A stretch of 45,101 nucleotides of DNA from Dehalococcoidia bacterium (GTDB taxonomy: Bacteria > Chloroflexota > Dehalococcoidia > Lucifugimonadales > UBA2985). The translations under genes and the position numbers were made by a program. Shown piece by piece: positions 35,784 through 45,101 of the stretch. Location of the stretch: NCBI GenBank assembly GCA_015661155.1, contig JACVQK010000022.1:5935-51035 (forward strand), given 5' to 3'. Below the pieces are notes generated by a model that worked only from the letters and a program-made list of their open reading frames with translations, made no database searches and was not told the DNA's origin. Positions within the stretch are counted from its first letter, which is position 1. Every line of letters begins with the position of its first letter.

Positions 35784-36908
35784 ATGAGCCGCCGCGCCGC
35801 CTTCATCTACCACGATGTCCTGTCCCGCCACGTCCTTCGAGAGGACCACGTCATGGTTCCCACCCGGCTCCGCTACACCTATGAGCTCCTGGAGTCCTAC
35901 GGGGCCTTTGCGCGCCCCGGCGCCGCCGTGGTGGCTCCACGCCAGGCCACGGAAGAGGAGGTGCTGACCTTTCACACCCTGGAGTACCTCCGGGCGGTGC
36001 AGAGCCTGAGCCGCGAGGAGAAGGAGTACAACCCCGCCCGGTACGGCTTCAGCGAGCGCGGCGATAACCCCGTCTTCTCGGGCATGTACGAGGCCTCCGT
36101 CTGGTCCACCGGGGCCTCCCTCACCGCGACGGAGCTGCTATTGCGGGGAGAGGCGGACGTGGCCTTCAGCTGCTCCGGAGGGCTTCACCACGCCATGCCC
36201 GACCACGCCTCCGGCTTCTGCATCTTCAACGACCCCGTCATCGCCATAAACTCCCTGGTGAGCCGGGGCCTTCGGGTGGCCTACGTGGATATCGACGCCC
36301 ACCACGGGGATGGGGTGCAGCACGCCTTCTACGACTCCGACCAGGTGCTGACCATATCCCTTCACGAGTCCGGCACGTACCTGTTTCCCGGCACCGGCTT
36401 CGTAAGGGAGATGGGACATGGAGCTGGCACCGGCTTCTCCGTAAACCTGCCCCTGTACCCCTACACAGACGATGAGACGTATCTGTGGGCCTTCTCCCAG
36501 GTGGTCCCTCCCCTGGTGCGAGCCTTCAAGGCCGATGTCATTGCCACCCAGCTGGGCATGGACACCCACTTTCGAGACCCCATCACCCAGCTGGCCCTCA
36601 CGGTTCAGGGGCACGCCCGGGTGACGGCGGAGCTGGGCCAACTGGCTCCTCGCTGGCTGGCCTTTGGGGGAGGAGGATACGACATCGCCGCGGTGGCCCG
36701 GGGGTGGACCCTGGATTTCGGCGTAATGCTCGGAGAAGAGTGGCCCGACGAGATTCCCTTGAGCTATCAGGAGCTATACGGACTGAAAGTCCTCCGCGAC
36801 CAGGATGTCCCCTCCGTAGACCCAGGAGTGCTAAGGGAGGCCCGCCGTTTCGCCGAGGAGAGCGTCAAGGAGATAGAGAGTCGCATCTTCCCCATCCACG
36901 GCCTCTAG
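35784..36908 (+). CDS. Histone deacetylase superfamily protein (AcuC-like)
   Basis: GGLHHAMPDHASGFCIFNDP, VAYVDIDAHHGDGVQHAFY; start trimmed from 35712. Confidence 0.93.
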   Translation: MSRRAAFIYHDVLSRHVLREDHVMVPTRLRYTYELLESYGAFARPGAAVVAPRQATEEEVLTFHTLEYLRAVQSLSREEKEYNPARYGFSERGDNPVFSGMYEASVWSTGASLTATELLLRGEADVAFSCSGGLHHAMPDHASGFCIFNDPVIAINSLVSRGLRVAYVDIDAHHGDGVQHAFYDSDQVLTISLHESGTYLFPGTGFVREMGHGAGTGFSVNLPLYPYTDDETYLWAFSQVVPPLVRAFKADVIATQLGMDTHFRDPITQLALTVQGHARVTAELGQLAPRWLAFGGGGYDIAAVARGWTLDFGVMLGEEWPDEIPLSYQELYGLKVLRDQDVPSVDPGVLREARRFAEESVKEIESRIFPIHGL

Positions 36909-36924
36909 CCAAAAACGGTACGCC

Positions 36925-37686
36925 ATGATTCCTCTGTCAGACCCCGACGTACACCGACGAAGCCGCCCCTATGTGACTGCGGGGCTGATCGCCCTGAACG
37001 CCCTGGTGTTCATCTACGAGATCACCCTGGGCGGCGTGGCGACGACCCAGTTTTTCTACCGGTGGGGCCTGATCCCCGCCGAGCTTGCCCAGGGGCAGGA
37101 TTTCGCCGTGCTTTTCCTGGGCCCTGCCACGACGCTCAACATAGAGTCGCCGATCCCGGCCTGGGGCACCGTGTTCAGCGCCATGTTCATCCACGGAGGA
37201 GTCATGCACTTCGCCGGGAACATGCTCTACCTGTGGGTCTTCGGCGACAACGTGGAGGACCGGCTGGGCCACGTGAAATACCTGCTGTTCTACCTGGCGT
37301 GCGGGGTAGCCGCCACATGGACCCAGGTGGCCGTCAACATGGACAGCCAGGTGCCCAACATCGGGGCCAGCGGAGCCATCGCGGGGGTATTGGGAGCATA
37401 CCTGCTGCTGTTCCCCTACAGCCGCATCAACACCCTGGTGATGCTCTACTTCATCACCGTTGTGCGGGTGCCGGCGCTCTTCCTGCTGGGGTTCTGGTTC
37501 GTCTTGCAGTTCTTCAGCGGAGTGGGGTCTCTGGGGCCCATGGCCCAGACCGGGGGCGTCGCCTACTGGGCCCACATAGGGGGATTCGCAGCCGGGGTGC
37601 TGGCTATAGCGCTATACCTGAAGGCCACGGGACAGCCCGTGTTTCCCAGCTACCGGCGTCTTTCCTGGCGATGGTCCCGACGGTAG
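36925..37686 (+). CDS. Rhomboid family intramembrane serine protease
   Basis: FIHGGVMHFAGNMLYLWVFGDNVED, NIGASGAIAGVLGAYLLLFP, GGVAYWAHIGGFAAGVL. Confidence 0.94.
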   Translation: MIPLSDPDVHRRSRPYVTAGLIALNALVFIYEITLGGVATTQFFYRWGLIPAELAQGQDFAVLFLGPATTLNIESPIPAWGTVFSAMFIHGGVMHFAGNMLYLWVFGDNVEDRLGHVKYLLFYLACGVAATWTQVAVNMDSQVPNIGASGAIAGVLGAYLLLFPYSRINTLVMLYFITVVRVPALFLLGFWFVLQFFSGVGSLGPMAQTGGVAYWAHIGGFAAGVLAIALYLKATGQPVFPSYRRLSWRWSRR

Positions 37687-37690
37687 CCGC

Positions 37691-37910
37691 TAACAGGGTG
37701 TTGAAAAACCCTTTCGACCATCCCCCTGGCCCCCTTCCTAGCCAGGCAGGGCGAGCCCTGCACCCACACTCCTCAGAGGCATTCATGGGCGAGCCGAATT
37801 CAGGGTCTGTGAGATGTGGGTCTGGGCCATGCCCAGTCTGGGGGACACCCCCAGACTCCTGGCAAAGGGGCTTCGCCCCTCTGCACTCCCCCTTTTTCAT
37901 CAGCCTGCTA
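37691..37910 (+). repeat. MITE-like repeat copy R7 (module B)
   Basis: TAACAGGGTGTTGAAAAACCCTTTCGACC...CTTTTTCATCAGCCTGCTA. Confidence 0.88.
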
Positions 37911-38519
37911 AGCCGATAAATACGTCCAAAGGACGTTGATCCAGAGGGCAATCCCCACCAGGATAATGACCCTCTCCCCTGCTCTCATGGAAGCATCCCG
38001 AAGGGCCGTTCCCCTGGCTCTGCTCCAGTACCGATTGAGGCCATCCTGAGACCAGGCAATCACGGTGGTGGTCAGAGCCAGGCTTATTATGTTAAGTAGC
38101 AGCAGCCCTGTCAGGCTTTCTACTCGCGTCGAGCCCAGGCCCAACACCATGTTAAGGGCCACCAGCACCACGGCCAGGCCGGGGGCAAGGGACGTCTCAA
38201 CCCCGACTCCCAGGGCCAACCCCTGGATCACACGCACGTGTTTGTGGAGGCGGAACAGCCCGTAAACGGGGACGAAGAGGGTGAGGGCGTGCCAGAAAGG
38301 ATGGTGAACCTCCCTGGTCTCGCTTTGAAGATGCTTCCATGTGAGGTAGAGCCAGTAGAAGAAATACAGCCCGGAGGCCAATACCGATAGCAGAACGACC
38401 CGGCCCATGCTCAGCCGTAGGAAGCTCCCCTCCCTGAGCTCCTGCGCCCCACACGCGGAGCAGGAGCTGGCATTAGCCACGTTTAGCGCGCCGCACTTGG
38501 CGCAGAGCTTGTCAGCCAC
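37908..38519 (-). CDS. Zinc-ribbon multi-pass membrane protein, DUF4234-like
   Basis: CAKCGALNVANASSCSACGAQE followed by several TMs; start GTG 38519 (ORF extends to 38552); stop TAG lies in the R7 terminus. Confidence 0.65.
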   Translation of the reverse strand: MADKLCAKCGALNVANASSCSACGAQELREGSFLRLSMGRVVLLSVLASGLYFFYWLYLTWKHLQSETREVHHPFWHALTLFVPVYGLFRLHKHVRVIQGLALGVGVETSLAPGLAVVLVALNMVLGLGSTRVESLTGLLLLNIISLALTTTVIAWSQDGLNRYWSRARGTALRDASMRAGERVIILVGIALWINVLWTYLSA

Positions 38520-38566
38520 CGTTGCCTCCCAGACCTGTCTACCTTGAGCCAAGCTCAGGTCGTCGG

Positions 38567-39280
38567 TTACTTGAACCCCAGGCCCTTCTCCTTCAGACTC
38601 AAAAAACCGCTCTGGGCCACTATGACGTGGTCCAGCACCTCGATGTCCAGGAGCTTGCCGGCCTCTATGAGCTGCTCCGTGACCCGCACATCTTCCTGGC
38701 TGGGCGTGGGGTCTCCTGAGGGATGATTGTGCACCACGATGATGGCCGTGGCGTTGGCGCGCACCGCCTCCCTGAACACCTCTCCCGCCCGGATGACCGC
38801 GGAGCTCACGTTTCCCCGGTACACCTGGGGAATGGCCAGGACCTGGTTTCTGGTGTTGAGCAGCACGACCCGCAGGTGCTCCTGCTCCAGAAAGGCCATC
38901 TCTCCCTGGAGCAGATTGGCCACGTCCTGGGGAGAGCGGATGACGGCCCGCTCGTTCTCTTGGAGGGAGAGAAGGCGTCGGCCCAGCTCGAAGGCCGCCT
39001 GAACCTGGGCCGTCTTGGCCTCGCCACAGCCGTGAATGCTACACAGCTCATCGTAGCTGGCCCGGGCCAGCCCCGCCAGCCCGCCAAACTGGGACAGCAG
39101 ACGAGTGCTCAGGCCGAGGACGCTCTCGGAAGGGGTGCCGGTGCGCAGGATGATGGCCAGGAGCTCCGAGTTGCTCAGGTAAGACGGCCCGTAGCTGCGA
39201 AGCCGCTCCCGGGGCCGCTCCGCCGCGGGGAGGTCCCGGATCATCAGGTGGTACTCTACCGGCCCCTTGCCTTCAGTCAT
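38567..39280 (-). CDS. radC: RadC family (JAB/MPN domain) protein
   Basis: [36 protein letters not shown]; start trimmed to MTEGKG. Confidence 0.94.
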   Translation of the reverse strand: MTEGKGPVEYHLMIRDLPAAERPRERLRSYGPSYLSNSELLAIILRTGTPSESVLGLSTRLLSQFGGLAGLARASYDELCSIHGCGEAKTAQVQAAFELGRRLLSLQENERAVIRSPQDVANLLQGEMAFLEQEHLRVVLLNTRNQVLAIPQVYRGNVSSAVIRAGEVFREAVRANATAIIVVHNHPSGDPTPSQEDVRVTEQLIEAGKLLDIEVLDHVIVAQSGFLSLKEKGLGFK

Positions 39281-39332
39281 TTCCCCAGATCGCCGCCACG
39301 ACGGCGATGGCCCTTCCACCGTAGGTGGCCCC

Positions 39333-39595
39333 TATCATGGTGTTGAATCCCGACACGTCGGGACGACCATCCCCCTGCCTTCCCCCTTCCTGGCCAGGAA
39401 GGGGGAAGGCAGGGGGAGCCCTGCACCCACACTCAACTGTCGCTGCCCTGGTCTGACCATGTTCTACGGCTCGTGAGGTGTGGGTCTGGGCCAAGCCCAG
39501 TCTGGGGAACACCCCCAGACCCTCGGCAAAGGGATTCCCATCCACTGGATGGGAGCCCTCCCCTCTGCACTCCTCCATTTTTCATCGGCCTGCTA
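39333..39595 (+). repeat. MITE-like repeat copy R8 (module A)
   Basis: tatcatggtgttgaatccc...gaccatccccctgccttcccccttcctggccaggaaggggg...tttttcatcggcctgcta. Confidence 0.8.
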
Positions 39596-39607
39596 TGGTT
39601 TGACCTC

Positions 39608-39823
39608 TCAAGTCTCGCGGCAGCTGGAGCAGACATAGCTGTCCCCCTGCTCCAGGGCTATACCCAGAGGGACGTTGCGAGTGCGACCGCAAAGGGTGCA
39701 GATCACGGCCTGGAGAGGGGCCTTACCCCGATCAGGCTCCCCTCCATATCCACGAAAACCGTGATAGTCGGGATCAAGGCGCCTCATCGCCTGAAACCGC
39801 TCCTGGTCCTTGCGGCGGCTCAT
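39608..39823 (-). CDS. Small zinc-ribbon protein
   Basis: 71 aa with VICTLCGRTRN...YVCSSCRET. Confidence 0.65.
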   Translation of the reverse strand: MSRRKDQERFQAMRRLDPDYHGFRGYGGEPDRGKAPLQAVICTLCGRTRNVPLGIALEQGDSYVCSSCRET

Positions 39824-39833
39824 GGCTCCTCCC

Positions 39834-39982
39834 AGAAGCTGTTCGGAAAACCCTCACCCCCTGTGTCCCCCTCTCCCTTGCTAAGGGAGAGGGGGAGGAA
39901 AAGGAATCTGGGGGACACCCCCAGACCCCCGTCAGAAGGGGCTTCGCCCCCTCTGCACTCCCCCTCTTTCATCAGCCTGCTA
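39834..39982 (+). repeat. MITE-like repeat copy R9 (short form)
   Basis: ttcggaaaaccctcacccc...tctgggggacacccccagacccccgtcagaaggggcttcgccccctctgcactccccctctttcatcagcctgcta. Confidence 0.82.
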
Positions 39983-39998
39983 ATAGCCTGACGCGACG

Positions 39999-40379
39999 CT
40001 AGATGATGGATACAACAGCCCCGGCGGCTTCCAGCTTCTCCTTGATCCGGGCGGCTTCCTCCTTGGAGACCGCCTCCTTGACAGCCTTGGGGGCGCTCTC
40101 TACCAGGTCCTTGGCCTCCTTGAGACCCAGGGTGGTGACCTCTCGGACGCCCTTGATGACGTTGATCTTGTTGGGCCCTATCTCCTTGAGGATGACGTCG
40201 AACTCCGTCTTCTCCTCTACCTCTACAGGAGCCGATGCCGTGGCTCCACCCGCGGGGGCAGCCACCATGGTCATGGTCGCCGCGCTCACGCCAAACGCCT
40301 TTTCCAGCATCTTCACCAGCTCCGCCAGCTCCAGCACCGACATCCCTTTGACGGCCTCAAGCACCTCTTCCTTGTTCAT
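39999..40379 (-). CDS. rplL: 50S ribosomal protein L7/L12
   Basis: [66 protein letters not shown]. Confidence 0.98.
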   Translation of the reverse strand: MNKEEVLEAVKGMSVLELAELVKMLEKAFGVSAATMTMVAAPAGGATASAPVEVEEKTEFDVILKEIGPNKINVIKGVREVTTLGLKEAKDLVESAPKAVKEAVSKEEAARIKEKLEAAGAVVSII

Positions 40380-40424
40380 ACTCTATCCTCCCTTGCGAAT
40401 CTCTTTGATTAGACAGACAGCCTG

Positions 40425-40952
40425 CTAGCTCTTCGGCTCCAACTGCTCTACCCGACGTTGCAAGACGACAACGAAGCCCTTCAGAATACCGTTGAGGGCA
40501 TTCACCAGCCCCGCCATGGGCGCTTGCATCTGCCCTATCAGTCTGGCCACCAGCTCATCCCTCGGGGGCAGCAAAGCCAGGCTTCCAACCTGCTCCGCCG
40601 TAAGGACGGTGGAACCCATCATGGCCCCATGGATTACCAGGGGTATTCGGGTGGAGCTAACATAGCTGCTGATGGCCCTGGCCACAGCGACCTCGTCTCC
40701 ATAGCCAAAGGCCATGGCCGTGGGGCCTTTCAGCACGCTGACTATCTTCTCCCTTCCCAGCTCCCGGGCAGCTCTGAGGGCCAGGGTGTTCTTGACCACC
40801 TTGTACTCCACCCCCTGTTCCCTAAGATGCCTCCTCAGCCCCGTCACCACCGAACCGGTAAGGCCCTGGTACCCGATGGCAACGGCTATGGTGCTCCGGC
40901 CCAGCCTCTCTTTTATCTCCTCTACCTGCTTTTCCTTTTGGGGAGTAGGCAC
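40425..40952 (-). CDS. rplJ: 50S ribosomal protein L10
   Basis: L10 sequence KEKQVEEIKERLGRSTIAVAIGYQGLTGSVVTGLRRHLREQGVEYKVVKNTLALRAA. Confidence 0.96.
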   Translation of the reverse strand: MPTPQKEKQVEEIKERLGRSTIAVAIGYQGLTGSVVTGLRRHLREQGVEYKVVKNTLALRAARELGREKIVSVLKGPTAMAFGYGDEVAVARAISSYVSSTRIPLVIHGAMMGSTVLTAEQVGSLALLPPRDELVARLIGQMQAPMAGLVNALNGILKGFVVVLQRRVEQLEPKS

Positions 40953-40969
40953 GATGCTCCTTTCACAAG

Positions 40970-41100
40970 CTTGGGCTCCCCGAGCCAGAACGCTGGGGAG
41001 CCCAAACCACCCCAGTGACGGGGAAGGGTCCTTTGCTTCCTGCCTCGGCGGGCACCTGCTATCCTTTAAGGCCGAACGGCCACCCGCTATCTACGGCAAC
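40970..41100 (-). ncRNA. Ribosomal protein L10 leader, including an attenuator-like hairpin
   Basis: Minus strand CGTTGCCGTAGATAGCGGGTGGCCGTTCGGCCTTAAAGGATAGCAGGTGCCCGCCGAGGCAGGAAGC then TTGGGCTCCCC...GGGGAGCCCAA (perfect 11-bp stem, 40971-41005) just upstream of rplJ. Confidence 0.85.
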
Positions 41101-41107
41101 GCCTTCA

Positions 41108-41818
41108 TCAGGCTCTCACAGACACCATCCTGGAAACGTCTAGCTTGATACTGGGTCCCATAGTAGTGGTGAGGTACGCCGTCTGTATAAACTGGCCCTT
41201 TACTGCCGAGGGGCGGGCCTTCACTACCGAGTCCACCATGGCAGCCAGGTTTTCCACCAGCTTCTCGCTGTCGAAGCTCACCTTGCCCACAGGCACGTGA
41301 ATGATGGCCGTGCGGTCCAGGCGGAACTCCACTCTTCCCTTCTTGGCCTCCTCGATGGCTCGGCGGAGGTCTTGAGGTTGCACCACGGTGCCCCCTCTGG
41401 GGTTGGGCATCAGGCCCTTCCGCCCAAGAATGCGCCCCAGGCGGCCTATTCGGCCCATGATGTCGGGAGTGGCTATGGCCACGTCGAACTCCAGCCAGCC
41501 CTCCTCAATCTTTTTCGCCATATCCTCGTCCCCCACGTAGTCCGCTCCCGCAGCCCTGGCAAGGGTCGCCCCCTCACCCAGGGCGAAAACCAGGACCCGG
41601 ATGTTCCTCCCCAGGCCATGGGGCATGAGGACTACCCCCCGCACCAGCTGGTCGGCGTGGCGAGGGTCTGAGGCGGTGCGCAGATGGAGCTCCACCGTCT
41701 CATCAAACTTGGCCCTGGCCATTTGCTTGGCCAGTTCCACCGCCTCCGCAGGAGAGTAGGTCTTATCCTTCTCTACCGCCTTGGCCGCCTCCAGATAGTT
41801 CTTCCCCCGCTTTACCAT
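41108..41818 (-). CDS. rplA: 50S ribosomal protein L1
   Basis: [25 protein letters not shown] and typical L1 N-terminus. Confidence 0.98.
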   Translation of the reverse strand: MVKRGKNYLEAAKAVEKDKTYSPAEAVELAKQMARAKFDETVELHLRTASDPRHADQLVRGVVLMPHGLGRNIRVLVFALGEGATLARAAGADYVGDEDMAKKIEEGWLEFDVAIATPDIMGRIGRLGRILGRKGLMPNPRGGTVVQPQDLRRAIEEAKKGRVEFRLDRTAIIHVPVGKVSFDSEKLVENLAAMVDSVVKARPSAVKGQFIQTAYLTTTMGPSIKLDVSRMVSVRA

Positions 41819-41833
41819 GGCTCGCTGCCTCTC

Positions 41834-42259
41834 TTATCCTGTAATCTCAATGCCCATGCTCTTGGCCGTTCCCTCGACAATCTTCATGGCTGCCTCCACA
41901 TCGGGGGCGTTGAGGTCCGCCAGCTTCTGCTGGGCGATCTCTCGCACTGCCTCCCTGGAGATGGCACCCACCTGCTGCCTCTTGGCAGCGGTGCTCCCCT
42001 TCTCCACCCCCGCGGCCCTTCGTATCAGGTCAGAGGCAGGAGGCGTCTTGGTGACAAAGCTGAAGGACCGGTCCTGGTAGATGGTGATATGCACCGGGAC
42101 GATGGTGCCCTCCCGGGAGGCGGTCTGCTCGTTGTAGTCCTTGACGAAGGCCATGATGTTCACGCCGTGCTGGCCCAGCGCCGGACCGACAGGAGGCGCG
42201 GGGGTTGCCTTGCCCGCGGGTATCTGGAGTTTAACTATGGCACGTATTTTTTTAGCCAA
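41834..42259 (-). CDS. rplK: 50S ribosomal protein L11
   Basis: [38 protein letters not shown]. Confidence 0.98.
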   Translation of the reverse strand: MAKKIRAIVKLQIPAGKATPAPPVGPALGQHGVNIMAFVKDYNEQTASREGTIVPVHITIYQDRSFSFVTKTPPASDLIRRAAGVEKGSTAAKRQQVGAISREAVREIAQQKLADLNAPDVEAAMKIVEGTAKSMGIEITG

Positions 42260-42268
42260 GAGAGCCTC

Positions 42269-42829
42269 CTAAAGCTTCTCCACCTGGAGGAAATCCAACT
42301 CCACGGGGGTCTCTCTGCCAAAGAAGGAGACCAGGATTCTAACCTTGCCCCGATCGGACATGACCTGATCAACCACTCCCATGAAGTCTGTGAAGGGACC
42401 ATCGGTGATACGCACGCTCTGGCCCATGGTTAGACCGACCTTTACCCTTGGGGCTTCGGACTCCATCTGCTTGAGTATAGCCTCCACCTCGTGCTCCTCC
42501 AGGGGCACGGGTTTGGGCCTTCGTTCCCGCTCGTCCTCCGCCGACACGAAACCGGTAACCCCCGGGGTGTTCCGCACCACGTGCCAGCTGCTATCATCCA
42601 TAGCCATCTGGATCAGAATGTATCCAGGAAATACCTTTCGGCGCACGGACCGCCGTTTTCCTTCCCTGATCTCTATCTCCTCCTCAGTGGGAACGACAAT
42701 CCGGAATATCCTGTCCTTTACGTCCATGGTCGCGACCCGCTGTTCCAGGTTCTTCTTCACCCGTTCCTCCTGGCCGGAGTAGGTGTGAATGATGTACCAG
42801 CGGGTCTCTTTTTCACCAGTTGTGCTCAT
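42269..42829 (-). CDS. nusG: Transcription termination/antitermination protein NusG
   Basis: RWYIIHTYSGQEERVKKNLE, KVFPGYILIQM, VRITDGPFTDFMGVVDQV. Confidence 0.97.
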   Translation of the reverse strand: MSTTGEKETRWYIIHTYSGQEERVKKNLEQRVATMDVKDRIFRIVVPTEEEIEIREGKRRSVRRKVFPGYILIQMAMDDSSWHVVRNTPGVTGFVSAEDERERRPKPVPLEEHEVEAILKQMESEAPRVKVGLTMGQSVRITDGPFTDFMGVVDQVMSDRGKVRILVSFFGRETPVELDFLQVEKL

Positions 42830-42857
42830 GGGTATCAAAGGAAGATGACCTCCACTC

Positions 42858-43094
42858 CTATATCAACAGTCTGAAGAGCTGGCCGAAGGCCATATCTATG
42901 AGCCCCAGGAAGACGCCCACAGAGAGTGAGATGACTATGACCAGAACGGCAAGGCGAGTGGCCTGCTCCCTGGTGGGCCAGACCACCTTCTTGAGCTCGG
43001 CAATGGTCTCGCGGAAGAACTGAGGGCTCTGGGCTCCCCCAGCCAACTCAGAGCCTGCCTGCCGCAGGGTCCGCCTCACGGGTGCTTTGGCCAC
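42858..43094 (-). CDS. secE: Preprotein translocase subunit SecE
   Basis: FFRETIAELKKVVWPTREQATRLAVLVIVISLSVGVFLGLIDMAFGQLF between nusG and rpmG. Confidence 0.93.
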   Translation of the reverse strand: MAKAPVRRTLRQAGSELAGGAQSPQFFRETIAELKKVVWPTREQATRLAVLVIVISLSVGVFLGLIDMAFGQLFRLLI

Positions 43095-43100
43095 GGCTCT

Positions 43101-43271
43101 CTACCTTATCTCCCGATGGGTCTTGTGCTGACGGCAACGCGGGCAGTACTTGGAAAGCTCCAGGCGCTGCGGGTCACTACGCTGGTTCTTCACGGTGGTG
43201 TAGTTACGCTCCCGGCAATCGCCGCAAGCCAGGGTAATAATGGGACGGGCCTCCCCCTTTTTCTTAGCCAT
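43101..43271 (-). CDS. rpmG: 50S ribosomal protein L33 (56 aa, below ORF-track cutoff)
   Basis: Read by eye: [56 protein letters not shown]. Confidence 0.96.
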   Translation of the reverse strand: MAKKKGEARPIITLACGDCRERNYTTVKNQRSDPQRLELSKYCPRCRQHKTHREIR

Positions 43272-43276
43272 TTTCC

Positions 43277-44476
<1,200 letters not shown>

Positions 44477-44505
44477 AGTTCTCTACCTCCTTAAGTCTCC
44501 TCACA

Positions 44506-44580
<75 letters not shown>

Positions 44581-44607
44581 CTCGTTTTCCCCTTTTTAAT
44601 CCCTCTC

Positions 44608-44695
44608 TGGTGGAGGGGGTAGGATTCGAACCTACGAAGCCCTTCCGGGCGCCAGATTTACAGTCTGGTGGTATTAGCCGCTCACCCACCCCTCC
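44608..44695 (-). tRNA. tRNA-Tyr (anticodon GTA), long variable arm, CCA encoded
   Basis: GGAGGGGTGGGTGAGCGGCTAATACCACCAGACTGTAAATCTGGCGCCCGGAAGGGCTTCGTAGGTTCGAATCCTACCCCCTCCACCA. Confidence 0.95.
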
Positions 44696-44777
44696 AGGGC
44701 GCTTAGATTCTATCACTTGCGGAAAGGGCATGCCAAGCCCCTCCTCATGATACTGAATCAACCTCCCCAGCTTCCAC

Positions 44778-44850
44778 AGCCCGAGAGGGGATTCGAACCC
44801 ACCAACCTACCGATTACAAATCGGTTGCGCTACCATTGCGCTACTCGGGC
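44778..44850 (-). tRNA. tRNA-Thr (anticodon TGT), CCA not encoded
   Basis: GCCCGAGTAGCGCAATGGTAGCGCAACCGATTTGTAATCGGTAGGTTGGTGGGTTCGAATCCCCTCTCGGGCT cloverleaf. Confidence 0.93.
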
Positions 44851-45049
44851 ATCTCGCCCCTATCCTGACAACATAATACAACTTCCCTCAAGGGGAAGCT
44901 AGTGGTAATGATAGCACAGTCTTGCAAGCCTTTCCACCCCCTGAAAAGGGGACTCTCCCTGAAGGACTACTATATGAAGACAGCCAGCAAAAGTCAAACA
45001 GAACCCGGTTCTATTTGCTATCTAGTGGTAGCATCAAAAGCCTATCCTG

Positions 45050-45101
45050 CTATGCCTGAGCCTTCTGTCCTTGAGCCTTGGCAACGGCTCTGTCCTCAGC
45101 C
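45050..45101 (-). CDS. C-terminal end of an unidentified gene (partial)
   Basis: Minus-strand frame reads ...AEDRAVAKAQGQKAQA* and runs off the window; too short to identify. Confidence 0.35.
   Translation of the reverse strand, partial: AEDRAVAKAQGQKAQA

Noticed and set aside
9320-39982. GC-rich dispersed repeats as a CRISPR array
   Set aside because: Copies are kilobases apart, 100-260 bp long, with matching inverted ends and both orientations.

Overview
High-GC (roughly 60-65% by eye) bacterial chromosomal window. Gene content resembles Chloroflexota, possibly Dehalococcoidia-like; this placement is an inference only. Main contents: the distal end of a Complex I operon (nuoL tail, nuoM, nuoN split by a frameshift plus missing segment); rmuC and NAD kinase behind near-identical ~117-bp promoter/leader copies; a NUDIX hydrolase; an orphan oligopeptide-type substrate-binding lipoprotein; two class III CoA-transferases; RNase D; a CHAT-protease/NB-ARC/TPR STAND protein (bacterial NLR-like, candidate defence or cell-death effector); MFS; a double-domain M16 peptidase; enoyl-CoA hydratase; rplS; priA; MMPL/RND transporter; birA; an AT-richer patch; rnpB (RNase P RNA); a serine-recombinase-like protein without a recognisable catalytic domain; a C4 zinc-ribbon coiled-coil protein; CDF transporter; a small HTH protein; a cytochrome c lipoprotein; larB; a CorA homolog with an altered GMN motif; an HDAC-family deacetylase; rhomboid protease; radC; and the L10 leader-rplJL / rplKA / nusG / secE / rpmG / tuf / tRNA-Thr-Tyr-Thr translation cluster. 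The most unusual cross-cutting signal is a family of about nine GC-rich, hairpin-laden MITE-like repeats. Their ends match (TA[G/A]CAGG[G/C]TG[C/A]TGAAAAA), they are flanked by TA, and end-like sequences repeatedly coincide with the stop codons of flanking genes (six cases). Some repeats exchange central modules, and one appears to supply the C-terminus of a CoA-transferase. Start sites were adjusted by eye; no database search was run.
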